This document shows, piece after piece, positions 46,101 through 61,100 of a stretch of 64,000 bases of DNA (position 1 is its first letter; each line of letters begins with the position of its first letter). A program made the translations under genes and the position numbers. The notes below the pieces were generated by a model. That model saw only the letters and a list, made by a program, of their open reading frames with translations. It was not told the DNA's origin and made no database searches. The stretch is taken from NCBI GenBank assembly GCA_014526335.1, contig JACTAT010000021.1:1996195-2060194 (forward strand), written 5' to 3'. The stretch comes from Chrysaora quinquecirrha. Taxonomy: Eukaryota; Cnidaria; Scyphozoa; Semaeostomeae; Pelagiidae.

Positions 46101-49100
46101 CAAAATGTATCGAATATCACTTTGAATCGCCATAAAACCATTTACAATAACTTCAAGGCTGAGGTATGACATTCATTATCATCATTACTAGACCTATGTT
46201 ATGCTACGCTCATTCTTCGGGTTCTTTTTAACCTGAGTATGAATGCGACTGAGTATAAAATATGGGTATATCCTTAGCATTAAGATAAAGCTGCATCAGC
46301 ATGCATGGCTGGCTTGTTATGTCTCTGGTCGTTCATGATTGGTCAGCAATGTTAAGACCCCAGCAACACCGTTTTGGCTTCTATAGACACATTCCTAGCT
46401 TGACGCGCATGCTCAATTGTGCCTGCAAATTCTTTGCTTATATGGGCGATGGTGATTATGATCATGATCTCGATGATGGCGATGATAACGATGTTCTTGT
46501 TCACGAGGACAACTAAACAGCGTCGAATGGAAATCGTCAATTGATGGTAAGTTTATTTTTGTCCAGTTTTCATTTGTTTACAGTCATATGCTTTATCTTG
46601 CTACAAATAAAAATGAAATAAAACTAGAAAGCAAGTAATCACTAGGAAACATTTAATAAGAGAAAATAAAATGTAATTAAATAAAGATAGATTTTAATAA
46701 GTCGCTTTCAATAAATTCATTAATTTACTTTCATTAAATTTAAACAATAAAATTCGGGATTTTGTCTTAAATACTTTTCTATAAAATCGTTTTCTGTTAA
46801 TATTTTTATTCCCCAATAATAACCACAACATCATAACATCCATAATCATGGAAAATTCATAAATAGATCTCTTAGAAATGACTCAATTAATAAGAGATAA
46901 GATATGTTATTATAATCAGATTGTTTGTTACCGCTTCGTTTCAAAATTCCTAGCCGGCAATTTCTTTTCCACAATGGAGACCTTTTTTGAATTCCTTCAT
47001 AGTCAGTACGTTGTCAATAGTTTTTCTTCTCCTAACTGTGATTCCTCTTCGTGAGTGCGTCTTTCGCCTAAACAAGTTCTAAAGTCCTAAAACATTGTTT
47101 GTCAAACATTTCAATTTTTCAAACACAATATTTAACCGTTTGGCCACGTTGCAAATCATTTCTGGTCCAGTATTTTTGCTGGACGCAAGCATAAAATATT
47201 TGTTAGGTCTTTCAAATCATCCCTGAGTGAACTTTGCTCACCAAGCAATGCATGTGGTGTGACCAAACGATCAAACATTGCTTTTAAAACAAATCTCAAA
47301 TGTTTGACCAACAAAACCCGTTTGCCAGGACATAATAACATAATAACAACTCATCTTTGCAAGCAGTCTTGATTATCTAGTACCAGGCCTCCGAGCTTTT
47401 CCTTGCTCAGCATGATGACGTCACTTCTGCATTACCAGTGGAAGATTGTAACGCATCTAGCATTTCATGAAAAGGTTCTAATAGCAATTGCAAAGAAAGA
47501 ATTCTTGTATTGTTTTACTGCATGATGCAGTCTGTTATGGATATAGGAAATTCCAAGTCTACTATTACTCTGTAAGTTTCAATCCTTACTTTTGAGACAT
47601 TGTGATTTATCCTCATAATTGAGTGACTTTTTAGCGGATGAGGTCCTATAAATCTCAGCTTGTCCTGTAAATTATAAAAGATAAGACGGTTTAATAGGGA
47701 TAATTTCAAATGCAACTTCTACAATGTAAGTTAGAAATGAATCCTTTTCTTCATAAGACCAGCCGACAGAGATCACAATATTCGTTTTCAAATGTATTAG
47801 AACATATGTTTGCACAGTCATTTATGATTGAAGAAAATATTATGTTCATCTAGTGGAATAAGTAATCTTTCTTTGTTAGATATATATGTATATAAGATGA
47901 GATTAAAACAGTTCAAATACTCACTTATAATACAACCAAGCCTAGTTGAAATTAATCTTGCTTTTTCATTTAAACGTCTTTTTATGTCGGTACATCTTCA
48001 AAAATCTGAATCCTTTTTGGTTGTTTGTATTTTGTTGTTACAAAAAACCGCTTTTCTGATATTAAATTTGTCAGATTGTAGCAAACGATAACACACTTCT
48101 ATTTTATGCGAAATCAATTCAATTGAATTTGTTAAGATCAAAAATATAGAAACTTGACTTGATTAGAAATCACAGTAGATAACTTTGTTATTTCAAGGTT
48201 AATTACCTGGTTTCATGGAAAAGAACTTTCTACTTTCAAAATCATTTTTGATTCTTATTTTGGTCAAGGTTTATTCAGTAGAGAACCTGTTGTCACAGAA
48301 TTCACCGCCAACATTAATGTAAAACTCAGTAGCGTTAGTTCCCAGTCTTTTTAGTTGCTACCAACAACATCCCCCCTTTTCTGAACCATAATGTTCCTGG
48401 AATTGGACCGCCACTGTTTCAACGGAGCATTATTCCAAATATTTTTCACCCCTTCTTGGCAATACATATTGCCTCTTCTACTAAAATTAGACTGACCAAC
48501 CTAGAATAGGTTTGACTTTTGAAGGTTGAAGTTTGGGGAAAGTTTAGAGGTCCTATTTTTCAGTTTTCCGAAACTATTTGAACGATGGATATCTAAAACA
48601 AGGCGAAGGTTGATTTCAATTTTGGGACTCCCGTCATACGATGCAGGCGTTGAAATCTCAGTGGTTGATGCGAGAAGGAAAACTTCAGTAGGTTTCGCAC
48701 ATATTTCATTTTTGGACCTATTTAATGAGCACAAAATATAGCTAACGCTTTTCGGAGATCTCCGCATAAAGAGACAACTAAATTCGCCAGCCGGTACATG
48801 TACATGTTTCTATCCAATAGCATGAGAAGGTCAGGGAAGATTCCATATTGAATGACATGAAATTCTCAACATGCTCATTTGTTTATTCATGTAATATTGA
48901 TTTCGGAAACATTTTCAAACAGTTCGACTCACTTAATCTTAACTATAGCGGCTTTTTGCAACAGACTCAAATTGTTCTGGATTATTTCCGAAATGTTATA
49001 CGATGAGAACATACTATCAGAAATGTCCCGCCATTCATATGTTAATATTCCTTTGAATAAAATCATACGCTTTTCATCTGTTGACGGTGAAATTTTTCAG

Positions 49101-52100
49101 AGCATTTCTCCATGTTCGTTTCTTTTTATAGTCATTTACGGATTATTCAATATAGTTGTTGTTGCTGTTTGATCAGCTAACCACATTTGTAATACAATTG
49201 TTTACAATTTACAGTGCAAATTCATCCAAGACCATAACCTCCATTTATTCGACAAGAACTTGAATTGCTTTTTATTGTTTGAAAGAGCAGCCGTTGTTTG
49301 TCTGTTTATATAGCTATTTTAATACATATTTTTATCTTTGTCGCCGATTTAGCTTTTATCTTTAATTTCTGAATTGAGACAATAAAGGGGGCCTTACAAT
49401 AGTATACATAGATGATTTTTAACAGCAAAATCAAGAAACAAACTTAAATTGAAGACAATGCTTGTTGTTATCTAGCAACATTACACTTAAAGTTCTTTAT
49501 CATCTAAAATGTTGGAATCAATTGATAGCTATTGTGTTTTAGGAGTAAGAGTGTATAAAAATGTAACAATTCTAATTTATAATTTATCGAATAAGAGTTG
49601 TTAAATAATTAAGAAATTCTTAATCGAAATTGATCCATTGTTATCCTATATTGGATAAAAATAATAAAAGTTGATTAAGTTCATCTCATGTAGCTTATTT
49701 GTAATTAGAAATAGTCAATGCATCAAGTTGGTGATTTAAGCATTACCTTTATTAATTAATTTCTATTTGTTGTCATTCTAATGTAACAAAATGAAAAGGA
49801 ACTATTATATGTAATGATAAGACAGGGAAATAATTGAACGGGAATTCTGTTAGTTTACTGTTCTTGTCTTAATTATAGTCTCAACTTTAAGTAGAAGTGT
49901 CTTAAGGTGTGCTGCTAGGCCGGTCCCTGTCGCGGAAGTCTTTTCGGCGACCAAAGCACTTTGCCATTAGACATGCTTAATTGTCAGTCGCAGCAAAAAA
50001 CTCGATTGTATTTTCGCCAGTCGAAGTCACTTCAAGCTACTTCTGCGAATGAAATGGTCTGTTAAGATCACAGCCAATCAAAATGAGGATTTCAAGCCAA
50101 GAGTGGGAAACAGATATTATCGAGTCCGTCAAGGCAAGCAGTGGTGGCAGAACCCTGTTGAATTATGAAGATTGGAGATTGCTTTCTGCTCTAGTGTGCC
50201 AACGCTGGAGACACTGGTCCGTACATAGTGAGCATCAAAATGCATAGCATCGTGATTGATAATGTTCTCCTTATAACGATGAATATCAAATCAATCTATA
50301 ACTAGATATAAAACAAAGACCTATGTACAGTAGAAAATAGATATGTGATGGTCTTGATTGGGGCGTTTTTGGTTTGAGTGGTTTTTACTAATAAAGAGGA
50401 TCAAAATAAGAACGTTGTTTTTGAAGCACTCATCTGCTATATTAAATAGATTATTTAGCGAAGAACGCTACTTTTTGATCATTATTGTGAAGGAAAGTTA
50501 TAAGAGAATTCGAAATGATTGTAAAGCTAGCCGAGACTTTGATTTTGATTCATGAAACTTGTTTGACCCATTGGAGATCTGTGTTGATGGGCAACATTTG
50601 AGTATCGCACTTGTTTCAAAGGTACGCCAAACCTTTGTAAGATTATTCGACCGCATATATATTGTTTGAATGTGAACAAAGACGTTGAGAGAGTATCGTC
50701 TTTGTGACTTTGTAGAAGAAGTCTTTAATGGAAAGATTACGTTGAATTTATTCAGTTGCACATGTCTTTGAAGGTATTCGGACACCGTTGACGACCTGCG
50801 CGAGTGTAGCAGCTGACGATATGATTAGTCACAATGAGATACAATTCTTTCATCATATAGAAACACATCATAATGTCACTTGCCATATAGTGGTCGTGTC
50901 TTTATCAGTCATTGCAATTTGTCCTCGTATCGAAATATTTAAATCAGAATTACGGAAATAAGGATATTCAAGACATCACTGGTTTACACGGATCCAAAGA
51001 TTTTTAATAAAGTAAAGACGTTCTTCTATTGGTGGCAGTGATTAAGTCGAAACATTTGTCAACTTGTCAAAAATACTTCATCGAAAGATCAAGATAGAAG
51101 CAGATACAGTCATTGTTCAAGTTGATTCATTCCTCTCTTTTGCATCTTTAAAATTGTAAGTTTTCATTCAACAGCATTCAACAATCTTTATTCTGTCTTT
51201 CTGTCTGTTTCATTCTTAAATACTATATTTCGAAATCCAGGCATATAGGACGTTTCGTTGAGAATCAGTTCATGGGTTCTTTACCCTCCCTCTCTTTTTC
51301 TGCGCAATATATTACTCTAACTTTTACTTTGTTATTCTATTGTTATTCTGTTGTTAATTACTTTTTATATCATCATAATGTAAAGAAGTGGGCAATCTCT
51401 CATAAAGTTCCTTTACGCCCAAATAACCATCCTCCCATCACGCCTGGACATCGTGTTGGCGCTGAAACGTTTTTGCCATGTGTTAAAATTTTCAATAATT
51501 TAAATGACCTTTATCTTGCATATCATAGGCGTAGGAGCTTTAGGATTGTGACTGATGCATTTATACACGTAGATACATACATGAACATCCCAACCCTCTC
51601 TGTACACTTCATTTTGATGTTGCTTCCTTTATACCGTGCTGGGAATAATCTGAATTTATCAATATTTGATATATATCCATTGGCTTGATAGTTGTTTTAT
51701 TTTGTTACATATTTAGGTAATGTCAAATCTTACTGATGTTGATAAAGCTAGAAATAATCTTAATTCTAGATTTCTTTTGCGATATTGAATGCTCTTTATT
51801 GATACACAGCTATAAAGATACACGTACGTATCAACTTTGTTACATGTAGAGAATTCTGTGGACATTTCTAGTAAGAGTATGGCACTCTTGATTCATAAAT
51901 AGCTTGTGTGTTATTAAGTTACGTAATCTCTGTTCATTATGCTTCAAGTGTATGTCTTATATGCAAAGGCGCAGCAATGATTGATGCATAAGTTAGTTAC
52001 ACGCTGATGATACCAAATTGTAATTTCACTATAGTTGATAATATTAAAATTTGATATTCCTTTCTGTTGATAATGCTTCAAGCTCGCATTGTCATATGCT

Positions 52101-55100
52101 TAAACTTCTATTTATGCGTTAGTAAATAGCAGTTCTTAATTGCATCGGGACCATCGGAGTCTACGCTATAGAGTCTGCAAATGTAATCGGGTAGCTTTGT
52201 TATCCTCGTGGCTTGATATTTTTCAATTTATTTGCTAGTGAATGCACTCTAAGCGTTCTAAAATGGTTATTGCATGGCTTCCAGCAATAGTAATAGCAGT
52301 ACACTTAACTAAGTGTTGATAATACTGCATGATGATAGCGCTCAAAGATGTTGATGCTATAGAATAGTTATACTACATGAGCTCTAGCGCTAATAGTATT
52401 CTGGACTGATTTAGTAGTAATTCACTTGTGAGTGACGGAGATTTCTAGCAATAAAGTTGCATACTCTGTTTATGTATAAATGCCTAAAATCTTGACAATG
52501 CTGCTTTTCTAGTTTTTGATACCAGACAGTAATCTTCTTTTGCTTGTATTCTATCAAGTCTTGATACACTAATTACATAAAATTACAAGTTCTTAAAAAA
52601 TTCTCAGCAACTTCCTTAACAAATTTGTCCAATTGTACTTTACTGACAGTCAGAATAATTTTATAGTATGTGTGGTAATCTTCTAGCAATTATGAAACAG
52701 TCTGAATTGATTGACTAGTTAGTTACAGGATTCCTTATAAGCATGATGAAAAAGTAAGGCATTCTTGTAAAAAGATATTTTTTTAGTAATTTCATCTTGC
52801 TGACGTGTACTCGACGTATGAGTTAAAGTTCTGAATCTAAGTCTTATTAATTCTATAACATGCTAAAATGTTTAATTGTCTGTTGGTTTCTTCAGCAATT
52901 CATTCCAACTTTCTATAAATTATTATCACCTATATTCAGCTGTTTCCAGGCCACCTAGAATCACAAGCAAAACCACTTTTGTTCTTACTATATATAATGG
53001 TTAACATATGCACGTGTGAGCCTTGTTCAATCAAAATTTAATAGAAATCTATGAATCAATGTATCGTTTATTGATTCATAATAGTTAAAAGATTTCTATA
53101 GACACGAGCTTTTAAACATCAATATTTAAGAAATTTATTGTATCAAGCTGAGCTTTTGTTTTTGTTACGAAATTTTCTTCTTCAACGAGAGATGTGTGTT
53201 TTCTTTCTTTTTTGAAACTCAACTTTGTAAAACTTAAAGTATCTGCTTTGATATAAAAAATATCTTGATATCTTCTTGTCTTAGAAGGTCATTTTGTATT
53301 CGTACATAACAGAGTATAGTGTGAGCAAATTTCCCTGTTTTTACTTTCAATCTTATAAGTAATGAAGGATTTGGCTGTGCCAGCATATGCCCATGACCAT
53401 CCCAACGGACATCAGCGTCGTTTAGGTTTCTTAATCTCTTCATAGTGTTTGTTTCTTGATGAGATGCTTCTGTTCTTTCACACACTGTTCATTTCCATTT
53501 CTGCAATGTTTTTATAATGTCAGTCAAGTCGGTTAGAGTTCTTTCGCAGTTTAATTCTATGAGAGTCGCGCATCTGTTTTTATTTTTGTTGCTTTGCTTC
53601 ATTGAATAATTTAAAATCACTGATTTTCTTGTTTTCCCCAAAACTTTGTTTGTGCTTGTTTATCAGATGTTACTTTTCTTTATCAATGTTTCACAGAAAG
53701 TTCCTTTGGTCAGCCTCCCTCATACCCCTTCCTATGTTCATTCTCATCTGTTCCCTTCTAAAATAACTTATCATCTGTAGGTGAACGCTTACTAGCAAGT
53801 TTACGCTGTCGTGCTGAATAGTGTAGTGGTCATTTCAAAATGGGCTTAGCTATTTTCGATTTACGCTTACATTTAGGAAGCGCTGACTTCAGAAACCTTT
53901 TGGTTGTTGCTACTCGATTGTTACAACGCCATTAATGCAAAGCGATTCTTGATAATTCTTAAACAACAAAAGGCTAGGGAGAATCTTTTAACTTTCTTAG
54001 GAATCTTTTAAAACATTATGTACAAAATCACTCAAATCGTTACTTGACTGAAACAACAAATAAACGCTTCTAAATCTTTAGAAATGTGCTTTCATCTTTA
54101 AATGACCTAGTGTGGAAAATAAACATCAGTTTTGGATAAAAGAGATGGATAGCGCAGTAATTAATCTTCTTATTCGTCTTAAGAAACACTACTGTGTATC
54201 AACGTTGTTATAAACAGAAATCAAATCTATACATCAGTGTTTATTGCAGTCAATGTTCTGTTCATTTTTCCATGGATTACATATCATAAAGCAAAAGCGA
54301 ATACGAAAATGTAATGTATGCGAAAGTGAAATGGTAGAAGATTTATTGATCCTCATATAAGGATAAAGAAAGTTCTTAGTACGACTTTGACATTAATAAG
54401 GTCTGGATCCAATGTTGTGATTCTCGTGCGCCGAACCTAACCCAGTTAGGATCGCACTGATGCCGATGATCGGAAATTTTTTGTCTCTCCTAACTAAGAC
54501 GCTTTTTTGCACGATACCTCAAAAAGATAGGCTTTTCGTTTAGATGGATATTCATGGATCGGTTCCTTTCTAGCAACGGGATCGTATCTATTTGGGTTTC
54601 TATATATCTGTGGTCCTATATCACATTTCGTCTAATTAGCGCCGTCCTCTTTTAAGCGGCACCCTCTAATAATCGCCCCCCCCTGAGATTGATTAAGCGA
54701 AATAAGCGCCACCCTCTAATAAACGCCGCCCTCTTAAAAGCGCCGCACCTAAATGCGGCGCTTATTAGAAGCGATGATAGAAAGTGGATTTTGAAAAGAC
54801 CGTATGAGTTCAAAGGTACTCTTAATAAGGAAGTACGCCGCATTTTGGACTTATGAAATAAGCGCCGCTCTCTTATAGGTGCCGCCCGCCAATAAGGGCC
54901 GCACCTAAAAATGGTTGAGCAAAATAAACGCCGCCGCTTATTAGAGGAAAAACAGTAAACAAACCATATTACTAAGTAATAATTAGGCAGCATAAAATAG
55001 ATACTGAACACAGTTTGTTGAATCTTCTTGTTTGTTGATTTGTTCTTTCCTTATTAACTTAATTTATATGTTTTTTACTATTATACAGTTTATTTATATC

Positions 55101-58100
55101 ATTTAAACATAACCCTGCATATTACGTAAGACAATAAACATTAAAAGAATTGTATATAAATAAAGTAAATTGATAAACCATTAAACTCTCTATTGCTAAC
55201 TTTAAAATAACTTTTATCAATCCTTCTAGACTATTGGCTGATTTCATAGTATTTCTTATACTGATTTAAAGAAGAATAAAAGCTAAGTTTTCTAGGAGAT
55301 TAAATAAATATAGTTATTAAAAATATCTTTTTATTTCATCTAGGATATTACCAAGGTATAAAAGAACAAAAGCAATTGATCCATGACCAAGTTAAGAAAG
55401 CAAGCCGTCTTGAGCATATCATTTCAAACAGTGAGCTGTTTCTAACATAGAGGAAGCGATCGATTAGCCGCGAGAATTTTACCTTATTCGACAGTTGAAA
55501 GTTGATTCAGCTTGGAGATTTATTAACTGGGAGAAGAGGAACCGCTATTCTGCAATTGCAAAGTGTTGTACAACAGCTGCAACGTTGTGAGAAGATCAAA
55601 CTGTTTGACCAGTTCTACGCAGCTATATCTCTAGGGTTTCTACATGACTATTTCATTTGGAATCTTTCATAGGTCAACACAGTCGTCCTTATCAAGAGTT
55701 CGTTTGTAACACGAACTCATGCAGTCGTCATTCGTTGAAATCAGCAATTGAGAAACACAACCAGGGACATCTATTTCATCTAAGAGTCTCATATAGCCTA
55801 GGATTTGCAGAGGTCTGGTTGTCAAATCGTTGCACCAAACGGAAAAGATTTCACCAAAGCATCCGATAGTACATTGGTTTCAACTGGCAAAGTTTGACAG
55901 ATTTCATAAGAAAGAACTATCGACTTAGCTCACTAGAGCACAAAGTCTGGCAATCAAATTGTTGCATCAAAACGAACACCATTCAATTGAAGCGTTTGAT
56001 TTCTTTCGTTTTGTGAAGCTTCTACCTCTTCGCTGTTCAAGAAGTTCAGTTATGGATGGCCCAAGTTTCATGCATTTTCCTGATTCCCCTCCTTCTCTAT
56101 TGTCGCCTGAAACAAAGCCCCCAAGAGCTCCAAAATGTGCCAGGTGTAGAAACCATGGAATTGTCTCATGGCTCAAAGGACATAAACGTGTGTGCCAATG
56201 GAGGAACTGTCGCTGTCATAAATGTATTCTGATTTCAGAGAGACAAAAAGTCATGGCTGCTCAAGTGGCATTGAGAAGGCAGCAGGCACAAGAGGAATTG
56301 AATCGAGACGCTAAACTGCAGGTCAATGTTGCAAGTTTTGTCAGAGCATCAGAAGAGGAAAGACAGAGTTTGATGAAACGGCGAATTTCATTAGGTATGA
56401 CTGAAATATCGTTGTCTTAAGTTTGAAATGTTTTTGGTATATGAATTTTCTCCATTATATTGATAAGATATTCTGTGTCATTATGACTTTCATTTTCTGA
56501 TTTCATCTGCACTATGTATGCAAATGAAACATATTTTATGTGATTTTGTAATTTCCCTATGTTTATATGTCGATATCATTTCAGGTATTGATGAGCATGA
56601 TAGCATGAATATCTGTGAAGATGGGATTCTTGATTCTCAAGCTGAAAACGACCCATGGCAAGAAATCAGCCCAAAGAACTCATCATCAGAACATGCAGAA
56701 ACATCACACTTCAACTCAATGCCAATTGCTGTGTCTTCCCAGCTGATACCTCAATCAGAATGCAACAGAGATCCTACTGAAGTTTTATTGAAAATATTCC
56801 CTTACCTGGATCCAGTCATTCTACGTTCAGTGCTTGTGAATTGCCAGGGAAATCTTCTGAAAGCTGTAGAAATATTATCACCACATTCAATGACACGTCT
56901 TAAAGAAGTTAAACCAAATGGTGTTCAAAGTAGTGAAGTTGCTCGTTCTCATTATGCAAGATATCACCTATCAGCATTTCAACCGCCAAACAGATTTGGC
57001 ACTCAAATGCCATGCCGATGCTGTGATAGAAATGATCTGATGCATCCACAGCAGCCATGCATCGAGAAGAAGAGATATTCCTTGCTGACACGTGATAATC
57101 TTCACCGTGCAACCGATCAGGAAATTCAGCCAAGTTACATTGATTATTTCTTCTCCATGCAAAATGCAACTAATAAATACGCGGATGATCTATCAGTCAG
57201 CAGACCGATGAACTTAGAGCGTCATCATTTAGCAAGTAGATCTTTTGAAGCAATTTGTTTTGAATGCAAAACTCCATCAAGACCTCAAGACATGTTTTGC
57301 AGAGTTTGTGGAGCCAGGATTTCTAAATCAGCTAACTGATTGATTTAAAGATAGACTTAGTTGATATGGTCTAATTTTGGAGTGACACTTAACTCTATGT
57401 ACCTTTCTTAGTCCATAACATCTATGGGAGGTATTGAAATTAACGAATTAATATGGGCAGTCTTGAGCTTTTAGATCTAGAATAATAACAGATGATAAAT
57501 TAACACTATTTAGAATTAACCCAAGAGTTGTTAAAATAAGATGATATTAAAACTTAGAAGTTCAGATTGATATTATTGATTGTTGTAAAAATGTTTAAAA
57601 AATAAATTATTATGTTGATGTTTTTTATTTCTTAGTTAATATCTAGAAGTAAATTAACAGTGATGAAACGTTAAAGAAATATTGAAATTTCATTATGACT
57701 TTTCTTTTTTGTTGTATCAAATGTGTTTTTGTTTTATGTTTTGTAACATTTTGTTGCTATATCTTTGTTGCCTTTTTTACTGATGATAAAATCAATATTA
57801 GGAGTTTTTAATTATTATTAATTTCTTTTAGATTGATGACGTCACGGTGAAACAGCTTGATCGTAATTTATTTGCTGGAGAAGAAATCAAAGAGGTTTAT
57901 GAAGAAGTTATAAAAACAATAAACAAATTTCATTTACAATTCGATAAGGTTCGTGCGCTTATCATCTTATTCATCATTTGTTGTTTTCGTAGATGAGTGA
58001 AATAAGGAACTCGATCGCGTTGCCCCTGTTCGATAATTATAGTACAATTTGTCGCAAGAGTGCTTAGCAAGACCGCGTGAACTTTTCTATTGAATAAGGA

Positions 58101-61100
58101 AAGTTCATTGATCATCGTACCGTTGTTTAAAAAGCGAAGCGTTAAAACGCTGTGTGAAATGTTTCTTAATGTTGAATAGCATATACATTTTGGGTATGCC
58201 CCATGATGTTTGGGGTTTAATCAAGTGGTCCTTCTGGCTGGTTCCCCTTCATTTCCGATATACTATCTTATTTCATGAATGTTCATTTGTCTTAACTAGC
58301 ATTAGCATAAATGGTTCCCTTTGTGAACCTCAGGAGGAAAGTGCCCCAGACCTGTTTTCAACCCCCTTAACTTTCAAAGTTATCTACATTTTAAGGCAGG
58401 CATAAGCAATATCAAATCTGCTTATATGTTTTTCATTGAACATTTTCTAGGATGATTTCATTATCAAATGTCCACAATCATTGGATTTATTCGATTTATT
58501 TGCATCCAACCTTCTACAAAATACAAAATCTAATAAGATATTCAACCAAGAGATATCTGGATGTGATGCACCACCGTGGAGCTCACAGGGTGCTGATGAT
58601 TGGAGGAATTCGTAAGTTATCTTGCTCTTGCTTTGTAAATTGTATTACCCTGTATTAGTACGTTCTTTAAATGGTACATTTAGAAGTAACCCTGCAATAC
58701 ATATCCTTGAGTCAATAACCTGTTGGTCTTTCTTTTTAGGCCGAAATTTGGTGGTCTGGGAAGACAGGAGATTCTTGAGGTAAAAGAGAGTTTCATTAAT
58801 TGCAATTGTGCCGTAATGATATAGCAATCTTTTTGTACAGCAATAAATAAAAGCAAAAATTTAAGTGTGCACAAATGGAGAATTCCATGCCTACTATGAC
58901 TAAGCTGGCTCCATTAGTAAGAGTAAATTACTAGGCCTGTAAGACACGAAGACACGAAGAAAAGTGAATTTAACAAATTACATGATGGTTCATTTGATCG
59001 AATCGCGTCAAGATTAACATGCCTAACTTAGCCTATTGGCAACTTCTTCTTGGATTTTTCTCTCGTATTCAAGACCTTAGCCTTACCACTGTTCTTTCCC
59101 ATTCCTCTCACTCATAGTTCTTCTCAGTTAGTTCGTCTAATGTTTTCTTTTCTCTAATGGCAGTAGTATCTTTCATCTAATTTTTTTCTGTTCCCTAAAA
59201 GAAACAATATAGATGAAATGAGTTTCATAATTTTTCTTTTTTCAGTTGAAAGCAAATGCTCCTAAAGATTTGATCATGCAAGATAATTCTTATGATAAAG
59301 CTGTAGAAAGAAAACCAACAAAGTCTTATGCAGCTTGGTTAGCGTGGTGGAGATCGACTATAAATAGCGAAGATTACTACAAATACATTTCTGTTAAGGT
59401 AAAGCAATATTGCATCATTCGTTTGTCTTGCTTTGTTGCTATCTTTTTTGCCAAGGTAATCTTAGCTTTATCATCAATTGGAAGTAATAAAAGAGCTTTT
59501 TCATCTTTTGCAGGATAATGATTTTCTATCTAAAGTCTTTCATTTGTATGATTCTGGAGATGATGATGATGATGCTGATTTATCACAAAATTCTACTGTA
59601 GAAAATCCAGAAGAATTGGCAAGAAGAAAGTAGGTTAATCGATTTGACTTAAAATAACTACAATTCTAATTTTCGAATGTCTTAGTTATTCTACGATTGA
59701 GATGGATTGATCGCTCATCAGGTAGTGTGGCAAATTGATCAAGATAGCCAACTCAGCTGTCCTTCCTGACGAGGTCGATAAATGAGTACCCAGTGTATTC
59801 GTTGTATAATATCATTCTGGGGGTGGGGGTGCAACTGCAGTTCCACATCAGCTGTATAGCTGCCAGAACACATGGCCTGCGTTAAAAATAAAGATTGCTT
59901 GCTTGCTTTCTGCTTGCTAAGTCGAATCCAGATCTGTTGCTTTTCAATGAAATTGTAAAACATTGCTACTGATGTATGATTTTTTGCTGGTATAGATTGA
60001 TGCAAGAAAGACTTAATGAATTGCAAGCTAAAAAGGATGAATATGAAACCGGATTATGGAATGTAAATACTGTTCTTCTTGGAGGACTGGGAAAGACTCC
60101 GCTTCTTGAACGTAAGTTTCTTATTTGTAATAAATATTATCTTTCTTGGCAAAGAAATGACTTTAATATTGAGGTAAAGAAAAGATGATAATCCCTATTT
60201 CTATATCAATATATTTCAGAATATCGAAGACTAAATTAAGAGCTGATTCTTGTTTTCATTTCTCTGTTAGAAGAGCCTATAGCCTCGTCTCCAGAAAATG
60301 ACAAGAAGCATTCTTTAACTATACCTGGGCAACGGTTGTTATCGTCTCAGTCAACGAAATCGAGGCTAAAATCTAGTCTCACTTTGAAAAGTTCTAAAGC
60401 ATCTTCAGGAACTGGAATTCAACTCAATGAGGATCAAGGATCAGAAAATCTGGTGATAATTATTATGATTTTCTTTTATTGGATTTTCAGCTTTCCTTTC
60501 TTACACGTTTCTTACATATATTTATTTCATTGTAATTTGTCATCTAGTGTGGTTTTGCAAAAATAAAGTAACATTTTCTACATTTCATTTTCCACAGCAT
60601 GCCCCTGAAATTACAATTCAAGATCGATTGGAAAGGATTTGGAATCGACTGCGCATGCCTGAGAATCTACGATTGGATATGGCTATCAAATATAGTTTAG
60701 ATAAAAACACTGCAAATCTTTCACAGGTTAAATATTTAAATTTTTCTCCTCATTCTGTTATTTGGAAAGTTTTTGTTAGCGCAGGAAAAGAAATTTGTGT
60801 GCTGCAATCTGCATTACCTTTTTAGTCTGTTTCTGACTTTGCTACGTTCTTACTGCCTTAGGCAATTTCTTACTGGGAAAGTGCAGTCGACAAAATAGTC
60901 GAAAGAGAAGAATTGATCGCTATTTTAGAGAAATTCGAGAGAATGGCATCCGACCCAAACAGATTTTTCCAAAAAGGTATCCCTTACAACCATTCTCAAT
61001 AACTTTGCTTCTTTGCTCACAAAGTCTCATCTCTTTGCAGTACTGCTGACCCTATTCTTGATGAATCTGCTCAGTCGTTCGGTTGGAATAATTTTGATAT

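Larger units (their letters stand above)
46164..55343. other. CCDC87 intron 21, first 9 kb: no convincing gene
   Basis: Contains the MITE-like copy at 47085-47340, a 57-bp palindrome at 53042-53098 and the GC-rich repeat at 54650-54960. Single open readings at 51272-51688 (138 codons) and 53234-53485 (minus) have no recognisable family or splice support. The rest is AT-rich and featureless to me. Confidence 0.5.

Noticed and set aside
51272..51688. 138-codon open frame with a hydrophobic start
   Set aside because: No recognisable domain, no splice or promoter support, inside an intron; about this many open codons can arise by chance in 64 kb.
54652..55011. 119-codon minus-strand frame
   Set aside because: It lies in the GC-rich short repeat and has repeat-driven composition.
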